The notes under the pieces: generated by a model | Told to the model about the DNA's origin: nothing | Seen by the model: only the letters and a program-made list of their open reading frames with translations | Database searches by the model: none | In this document: one piece after another, positions 5,937 through 9,609 of the stretch | Layout: each line of letters opens with the position of its first letter | Position numbering within the stretch: the stretch's first letter is position 1 | Program-made: the position numbers and the translations under genes | Source of the DNA: UBA4735 sp036569845 | GTDB lineage: Bacteria > Chloroflexota > Limnocylindria > P2-11E | DNA length: 9,609 bases | Assembly: GCA_036569845.1 (NCBI GenBank) | Contig: DATCPY010000092.1 | Span: forward strand, 1-9,609 | Reading direction: 5' to 3'

Positions 5937-7103
5937 TCAGCGACGGGTCGGGCTGGGGCTCGCGGTCCGGGTCGCTCCGCGCTTGGCCTTCTCGGCGGCC
6001 TGCAGCGCGTTCAATGCGGCTTCCTTCGCCTTCTCGGCGGCCTGTCGCGCGGCGCTCGCGTTCGCCGGCGGGGTCTGCACGGCCGGCGTGGTCCGCGTGA
6101 CGGCGGCGGTGCGGGCAGACTCGGTGGCCGTCGGGCGAACGCTCGGCGACGCCCCGGTCGATGCGTTCGTGGGGCGGGTGCTCGCGCTCGGCCGGGTCGT
6201 CGCGACGGCGATCGCCGCGGTGGCGGTCGGCGGGTCCGTGCGTGGCGTCAGGCTCGCGCGCGCCGTCTCGCTGCGCTTCGGGTCGGCGAGCTTCGCCCGG
6301 TCGTCCGCGACCGTCGCGAGCCGCGCGGTGACCGCAGCGGCCTGGTAGGCGATCTTGGTCGCCGGCGAGACCGTGCTCGGCGACGTCGTGGCCGCGACCG
6401 TGGCAAGGACCGCGGCCGGGCCGGTGGTGCGGGGGTCGGCCGCGAGCTTCGTCGCGGTAGCCGCGACGCGCTGCTGGCTGGTGGCGAGCGAGGTCTGCAT
6501 CTGCGTGACGAGCGCCGCGGTGCCGGAGTCGGTCGACTCCACGCTCGCGAGATCGGCCGCGGCGTCGGCGAGCGAGCTGCCATAGCTCGCGGTCGCGATG
6601 ATCGCGTCGTCCTCGCGCCCGCTCGTGGCGAGCCGCTCGGCTTCGTCGAGCCGGTGCTCGGCGATCGAGAGCTCGACGGAGGCGCGGTCTTCGGGACTGA
6701 CGGCGATCGCCAGGCGAAGCTGCTCGCCTGCGAGCTTGAACGAATAGAGCGGGTCGTCGGGCAGCGAGTCCGCGCTCGCGACGGTCGCACTGCCAAGGAA
6801 CCCGGCGATGACGATGATGATGACGAGGGCTCGCACGAGCATCGGCGCGGGCTTCCCGAGGATCGCGAAGACGCCGTAGACGCGGTCGGCCAGCGTCGGC
6901 TTCGCGGGGGCGAGCGCGGCGAGGACGGAGTTGCGCATCCGGACGCGGCTGGCCGGATCGACGCGCAGCTCGCGCTCGCGGAGACGGAGCGCCGCGGCGA
7001 CTGCCTCCCGCAGGATCGGGTCCTGGATCTGCTCCAGGCGCCGGACCCCTCGGGCGACCGCCTCTAGGTTCTCCGTGAAGTCGTTCCGCGCGCGTCCGCT
7101 CAC
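5937..7103 (-). CDS. DUF5667-type single-pass membrane protein
   Basis: A 388-residue protein. The N-terminal 87 residues are cytoplasmic and helical (NLEAVARGVRRLEQ), resembling N-termini of anti-sigma-like proteins. One transmembrane helix at about 88-111 (MLVRALVIIIVIAGFLGSA) is followed by DSLPDDPLYSFKLAGEQLRLA (112-132). That S/LPGDPLYxxK.A.E..RLA pattern is what I associate with DUF5667, an outer-face helical domain to about residue 220. The rest is low-complexity Ala/Thr/Pro/Ser sequence, probably envelope-spanning, ending in a repeated QAAEKAK helix. Function is unknown; members often sit beside ECF sigma factors, but none is visible here. The GTG at 7103 (AGGT about 5 nt upstream) is the likely start; longer in-frame extensions run into the vanW gene. 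It is 76 bp downstream of vanW on the same strand, suggesting a common envelope transcript. Confidence 0.75.
   Translation of the reverse strand: MSGRARNDFTENLEAVARGVRRLEQIQDPILREAVAAALRLRERELRVDPASRVRMRNSVLAALAPAKPTLADRVYGVFAILGKPAPMLVRALVIIIVIAGFLGSATVASADSLPDDPLYSFKLAGEQLRLAIAVSPEDRASVELSIAEHRLDEAERLATSGREDDAIIATASYGSSLADAAADLASVESTDSGTAALVTQMQTSLATSQQRVAATATKLAADPRTTGPAAVLATVAATTSPSTVSPATKIAYQAAAVTARLATVADDRAKLADPKRSETARASLTPRTDPPTATAAIAVATTRPSASTRPTNASTGASPSVRPTATESARTAAVTRTTPAVQTPPANASAARQAAEKAKEAALNALQAAEKAKRGATRTASPSPTRR
5986..6044. repeat. 17-bp direct repeat encoding a repeated QAAEKAK helix
   Basis: GCCTTCTCGGCGGCCTG occurs exactly at 5986-6002 and 6028-6044, a 42-bp period. In the minus-strand protein this gives (R/Q)AAEKAK twice, 14 residues apart, near residues 353-359 and 367-374. 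It is an internal duplication within a C-terminal amphipathic helix. Confidence 0.8.
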
Positions 7104-7179
7104 CAGACCTACTAACGGCCTGGCTGACCGCTCCGATACGCCACCCGGATGGGGCGAAATAGGCCGGAAAACGGGCCAG

Positions 7180-8973
7180 TCAGCGGGCCGGGCCACCCCA
7201 GACGGGCGCGTAATGGCTGAAGAAGCTCTCCTGGCGGAGGACCGTGTCGCCCAGCCAAACGGTCCAGGTGACGGAGGCGTCACGGCCCTGGGTGACCCCG
7301 CCCGGGAGGTACGCCGGGTCCGCCGGCTGGTCGGGTGCCGGGTCCTTCAGGTTCCACTGAGCCGGGGCTCCGATCACGACCCGGCGCCCCGTCGGGACGC
7401 TGATCAGGTCGAAGCGGAGGGCGGCGGCATACGGGTACGCCTTGATGATCACCGGGTACTGGCTGTCGTTCCTCCAGCGGAAGTCGACGCCTGGCTCGAA
7501 CACCGCGGCGTCGAAGCCCAGGGGATAGCGATCGATGTAGTAGCCGTGGGCGTGCCGCTCGAGGACCTCGAAGCCGGCCCACGCGACGGCGTTGAACAGC
7601 GTCGTCGAGACCTGGCAGAGCCCGCCACCGATCACGTTCTCGTCCGACTTGTTGTTGATGATCGCGCCGGCGAACGCGTAGCCGCGCTCGACGGTCACCG
7701 GGCCGAGCAGGTTCCAGAAGCTGAACGACTCCCCCGGTGCCAGCACCAGGTCGTTGAACTGCATCGCGCCGGTCGTGATGTTCGCGTGGCGAGCGGCATT
7801 CGCGGGGTACGTCGTGGTGAACGTGGCGACCGGCGTCATCTGCGGCGCGTACTGGCGGGCCTGATCGGTCGTGAACGCCGGAGGATCCGCGACGAAGACC
7901 GCGGCGATCTCGCGCGGCGCCGGCACCGGAGTGAAGAGCCGCGCCATGACGTCGGCGACGAGCTGCGGCTGATCGATCTTCACGCCCTCGACGGCCGGCA
8001 CGACGGTGAGCGATCCGTCCGGCTGCACGGCGTACGTCGCGTTCTTCGCGGGGTGGTCGAAGAACGCTCCGAGCCGGCTCACCCACTGCGCGACGCGAGG
8101 CTCGTCGAAGCGCGCGCGATACGCGTACCGCGTCGCCGGCGCCGAGGCGCCGGCGGGGACCGCATCGACCTCGCCGGGCGCCGCGACGACGCGATCGATG
8201 ACGATGAGCGTCGCAAGGCCCGCGGCGTCCTCGGTCGTGCTGCGATCGCCCGCGGTGATCAGGAGCGGCGTGGTGGCGGCGACGGCCTTCGCGGCTGCGT
8301 CGCGGATGCCGCTTGGATCGACGGCGGGGTAGGTCTCGTGGACGTGCAGCGCGACGAGCCGGTCTCCGAGCGTGTCGGGCCCGACGAGCGCGCGGCGTAG
8401 CGCGGAGCGATCCGTCTCGAGGCCGATGAGGGCGCGGGTCACGTCGATGCCGTGGAAGGTGGCCACCATCGCTCCATCCACGGCGGGCCGGTCGACCGTA
8501 CCCGCGATCGACCGGACCCAGGCGTCGACCGTGGCGCTGTCGGCACGCATCGCGAACGCGATCGCGGCATGTCCGCGGACGGCGCTGATCCACGCGACGA
8601 GCCGCTGGGTCAGCGATCCGGTGTGGCCGTACGCGAGCGCGTCGGCGACGGCGCGATCGACGTCCGGAGCGATCGCCAGATCAGCATTCGTGGTCGTCCA
8701 GGCGAGACCTTCGGGTCCGCGGACCACGACGCTCGCCGCAGCCCAGGGACGCGCGGCCTCCTGCATCAGACGCTCGCGCAGCTCGGCTGCCGGCATCGTG
8801 CCGACATCGATGCCGGCCACGGTCACCCGCGGGAGCGCCCGATCGGCGAAGGCGGCATCCAGGCCGAACGCGAGCGCGCAGAGCGCCGCGAGGGCCAGCA
8901 GGGGCCGCAGCACATGCTGCCGCCGGAACCGGCTCGTCGCGTAGGTCGCCGTGCGCCGCGCGATGATCGCCAC
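7180..8973 (-). CDS. VanW-family envelope protein
   Basis: A 597-residue secreted or membrane-anchored protein. A basic N-terminus and hydrophobic helix at about 22-43 (VLRPLLALAALCALAFGLDA) form an uncleaved anchor or signal peptide. Residues about 50-175 and 235-365 look like two PG_binding_4-type (PF12229) domains. The VanW domain at about 382-535 carries the family motifs FNDLVLAPGESFSFWN (406-421), GGGLCQVSTTLFNA (449-462) and ERHAHGYYIDRYPLGFDAAV. A G5 domain was not seen. VanW is named from vancomycin clusters, but this general family is widespread and its reaction is unknown; no resistance genes are nearby. GTG at 8973 is chosen because GGGGAGGC (8981-8988) lies 7 nt upstream; a longer start at 9048 lacks such a site and would put charged residues before the anchor. 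Confidence 0.9.
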   Translation of the reverse strand: MAIIARRTATYATSRFRRQHVLRPLLALAALCALAFGLDAAFADRALPRVTVAGIDVGTMPAAELRERLMQEAARPWAAASVVVRGPEGLAWTTTNADLAIAPDVDRAVADALAYGHTGSLTQRLVAWISAVRGHAAIAFAMRADSATVDAWVRSIAGTVDRPAVDGAMVATFHGIDVTRALIGLETDRSALRRALVGPDTLGDRLVALHVHETYPAVDPSGIRDAAAKAVAATTPLLITAGDRSTTEDAAGLATLIVIDRVVAAPGEVDAVPAGASAPATRYAYRARFDEPRVAQWVSRLGAFFDHPAKNATYAVQPDGSLTVVPAVEGVKIDQPQLVADVMARLFTPVPAPREIAAVFVADPPAFTTDQARQYAPQMTPVATFTTTYPANAARHANITTGAMQFNDLVLAPGESFSFWNLLGPVTVERGYAFAGAIINNKSDENVIGGGLCQVSTTLFNAVAWAGFEVLERHAHGYYIDRYPLGFDAAVFEPGVDFRWRNDSQYPVIIKAYPYAAALRFDLISVPTGRRVVIGAPAQWNLKDPAPDQPADPAYLPGGVTQGRDASVTWTVWLGDTVLRQESFFSHYAPVWGGPAR

Positions 8974-8980
8974 CGGTGTC

Positions 8981-8988
8981 GCCTCCCC
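8981..8988 (-). promoter_or_regulatory. Shine-Dalgarno of the vanW-family gene
   Basis: GGGGAGGC on the minus strand, 7 nt before the GTG at 8973. It decides the start in favour of the 597-residue form. Confidence 0.75.
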
Positions 8989-9001
8989 GTGTGAGCCACC
9001 G

Positions 9002-9022
9002 CTCGCTCGTTCGTCGAGCGAG
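9002..9022 (-). promoter_or_regulatory. 8-bp hairpin in the vanW leader
   Basis: CTCGCTCG (9002-9009) and CGAGCGAG (9015-9022) pair perfectly around a 5-nt loop, 13 bp upstream of the ribosome-binding site. It could protect the 5' end or modulate translation if transcribed. Confidence 0.45.
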
Positions 9023-9213
9023 ACAGCTCTCGCCAAGTCACACGGCATAACTCGTACCGCCGGGCGGACGACCTACCGGCCGCTCTGCCGTTACCTCACC
9101 GACACATATCGGGGAGTGCGACAGAACGACGACCTCGGCGAACCGGAGCGCGCGAGGCCATGACCGGAAGGGCATCCGCCGAAAGTGAGCTTTGGCCGTG
9201 AGGCGCGCGGTGA

Positions 9214-9316
9214 TGGCGGCTGGCGGGTGTCTCAGGAGCGAAGACTGGTCCGGAGGAACGGCTGCCGTCTCGGACGCACGGGACCAGCGAGCGAGTGAGA
9301 CACCCGCCAGCCGCTA
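9214..9316. other. Long inverted-repeat element (19-bp perfect arms) of unknown nature
   Basis: Arms 9216-9234 and 9296-9314 are perfectly complementary over 19 bp, extended by a G-T wobble (9215/9315) and a T-A pair (9214/9316). Within the 61-bp interior, CTGGTCC (9245-9251) pairs with GGACCAG (9281-9287), and ACGG-CTG-CCGT (9258-9268) makes an apical hairpin. The result is a nested stem of about 32 base pairs. It lies between the nrdJ terminator and vanW. It has neither a T-tract nor a clear target-site duplication. It may be a structured RNA, part of the vanW 5' leader, or a palindromic MITE-like repeat; I cannot match it to a known family. Confidence 0.6.
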
Positions 9317-9340
9317 ACGCACGCTCGTCAGACACGGACA

Positions 9341-9385
9341 CAAAGAACGGCCCGGCGGTCCAGGGGAGCAGGAACCGCCGGGCCG
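9341..9385 (-). terminator. Intrinsic terminator of nrdJ
   Basis: CGGCCCGGCGGT (9348-9359) pairs perfectly over 12 bp with ACCGCCGGGCCG (9374-9385) around a 14-nt loop. On the minus strand the stem is followed by TTCTTTGTGT (through 9341 and beyond). It starts 58 nt after the nrdJ stop codon. Confidence 0.85.
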
Positions 9386-9394
9386 AAAGGCGTA

Positions 9395-9418
9395 CTGGCC
9401 GACGGGCGGGCCGGCCAG
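9395..9418 (-). other. Small hairpin between the nrdJ stop and its terminator
   Basis: CTGGCC (9395-9400) pairs with GGCCAG (9413-9418) around 12 nt. On the minus strand it is followed by TACGCCTTTC, so it may be a weak first element of a tandem terminator. Confidence 0.35.
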
Positions 9419-9443
9419 GGCCTGTCGAGGGTGGAGGGGGTGT

Positions 9444-9609
9444 CTAGCTACACCCCGTGGTCTCGCCGCAGTTCTCGCACTTGTGGCAGGTGCCGTTCCG
9501 AACGGTCAGCCAGCCGCAGCGCGGGCAGGGCGGGGCGTCGGGAGTCGAATTCATGCGACGCGCGGTCGGCCGCGCTGGCTCGGACCAGGTCGTCTCCGCG
9601 TTCAGCGGG
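9444..9609 (-). CDS. nrdJ: Adenosylcobalamin-dependent ribonucleotide reductase NrdJ (C-terminal tail only)
   Basis: The last 55 codons of a gene entering from the right edge; the frame is open to the edge and ends in TAG at 9444-9446. The tail contains CPRCGWLTVRNGTCHKCENC and ends ETTGCS. This is the C-terminal cysteine-rich zinc region of class II (B12-dependent) ribonucleotide reductase, usually written CxxCG…TVRNGTC.KC.NCG.T.GCS. In NrdJ these terminal cysteines bind zinc and relay electrons to the active site. An internal ATG at 9554 would give a 36-residue protein but has no ribosome-binding site, so it is treated as internal. The assignment rests on this tail alone; the catalytic barrel is outside the window. 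Confidence 0.85.
   Translation of the reverse strand, partial: PLNAETTWSEPARPTARRMNSTPDAPPCPRCGWLTVRNGTCHKCENCGETTGCS

Larger units (their letters stand above)
8974..9443. other. 470-bp non-coding stretch between vanW and nrdJ
   Basis: No reading frame here has family features or a good ribosome-binding site. It holds the vanW ribosome-binding site and leader hairpin, a small bulged stem-loop (GCC-g-AAAG/CTTT-GGC at 9178-9196), the 9214-9316 inverted-repeat element, the nrdJ terminator at 9341-9385 and a second small hairpin after nrdJ. I could not identify a convincing -35/-10 pair for vanW. Confidence 0.6.

Noticed and set aside
4861..6348. Plus-strand open frame of 495 codons in another frame of cinA
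   Set aside because: It overlaps the recognised CinA frame and then runs antisense to the DUF5667 gene; the product is an Arg-rich artefact.
7104..7179. Terminator between vanW and the DUF5667 gene (GGCC palindrome around TTTTC)
   Set aside because: The stem is only about 4 bp and the T run is in the loop, so it does not support termination.
6931..8400. Plus-strand open frame of 489 codons
   Set aside because: It is antisense to vanW, which has intact family motifs.
7180..8973. Vancomycin-resistance gene from the VanW name
   Set aside because: General VanW-family proteins are common outside resistance clusters, and no vanR/S/H/A/X homologues are present.
9244..9268. GGTCCGGAGGAA resembling the apical region of bacterial SRP RNA
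   Set aside because: The SRP signature continues with GGAAGGAAGCAGCC and the asymmetric internal loop; here the following bases are CGGCTGCC, and the flanking stem does not match.
8974..9316. Known riboswitch or T-box upstream of vanW
   Set aside because: I looked for T-box (AGGGTGGNACCGCG), ydaO/c-di-AMP, fluoride, TPP and c-di-GMP cores by eye on both strands and found none convincing. Cmsearch would be decisive.
9096..9341. Minus-strand open frame of 81 codons in the vanW upstream region
   Set aside because: It has no ribosome-binding site and no recognisable motif, and it runs through both arms of the inverted repeat, which would be an odd constraint for coding sequence.
1..9609. CRISPR array, insertion sequence or prophage
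   Set aside because: No regularly spaced repeats, transposase or integrase, or phage structural genes were seen; the DUF6582-like protein alone is not evidence of a prophage.

Overview
The window is GC-rich throughout, with GC-ending codons, several GTG starts and no visible change in base composition, so it reads as ordinary chromosome rather than a mobile island. The gene set (LysW-carrier amino acid biosynthesis, adenosylcobalamin-dependent ribonucleotide reductase, VanW-family and DUF5667-type envelope proteins, a DUF5679 zinc ribbon) suggests a high-GC member of the Chloroflexota or a related deep Terrabacteria lineage. That placement is inference from gene content. There is no rRNA or marker gene here to settle it.

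Layout. All genes except cinA are on the minus strand. From the left edge, 1-1635 is the lysine-type cluster lysW-lysX-lysY, read right to left and translationally coupled (8-nt and 1-nt overlaps); lysY runs off the left edge. Just upstream (1693-3669) is a multi-pass membrane GAF-GGDEF diguanylate cyclase. Further upstream on the same strand are a small basic DUF6582-like protein (3768-4031), tRNA-Lys(CTT) (4123-4194) with a long hairpin directly 5' of it, and a 47-residue DUF5679 zinc ribbon (4298-4441). cinA (4661-5791, plus strand) diverges from the zinc-ribbon gene. It converges on a DUF5667-type membrane-anchored protein (5937-7103), with a strongly structured 145-bp gap between them. 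A VanW-family envelope protein (7180-8973) lies upstream of that gene. Then comes about 470 bp of non-coding DNA with several hairpins: a 103-bp inverted-repeat element, a small hairpin in the vanW leader and an intrinsic terminator. At the right edge is the C-terminal tail of NrdJ, whose transcript that terminator closes.

How the genes work together. LysW carries 2-aminoadipate (or glutamate) on its C-terminal Glu, LysX makes that isopeptide bond and LysY reduces the phosphorylated, carrier-bound intermediate; the remaining pathway genes should lie beyond the left edge. The other genes look like unlinked housekeeping, signalling and envelope functions. I did not find a CRISPR array, insertion sequence, defence system or biosynthetic cluster. 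The least explained signals are the structured non-coding segments at 4200-4259, 5807-5880 and 9214-9316, and a CinA whose PncC domain has lost its catalytic residues.
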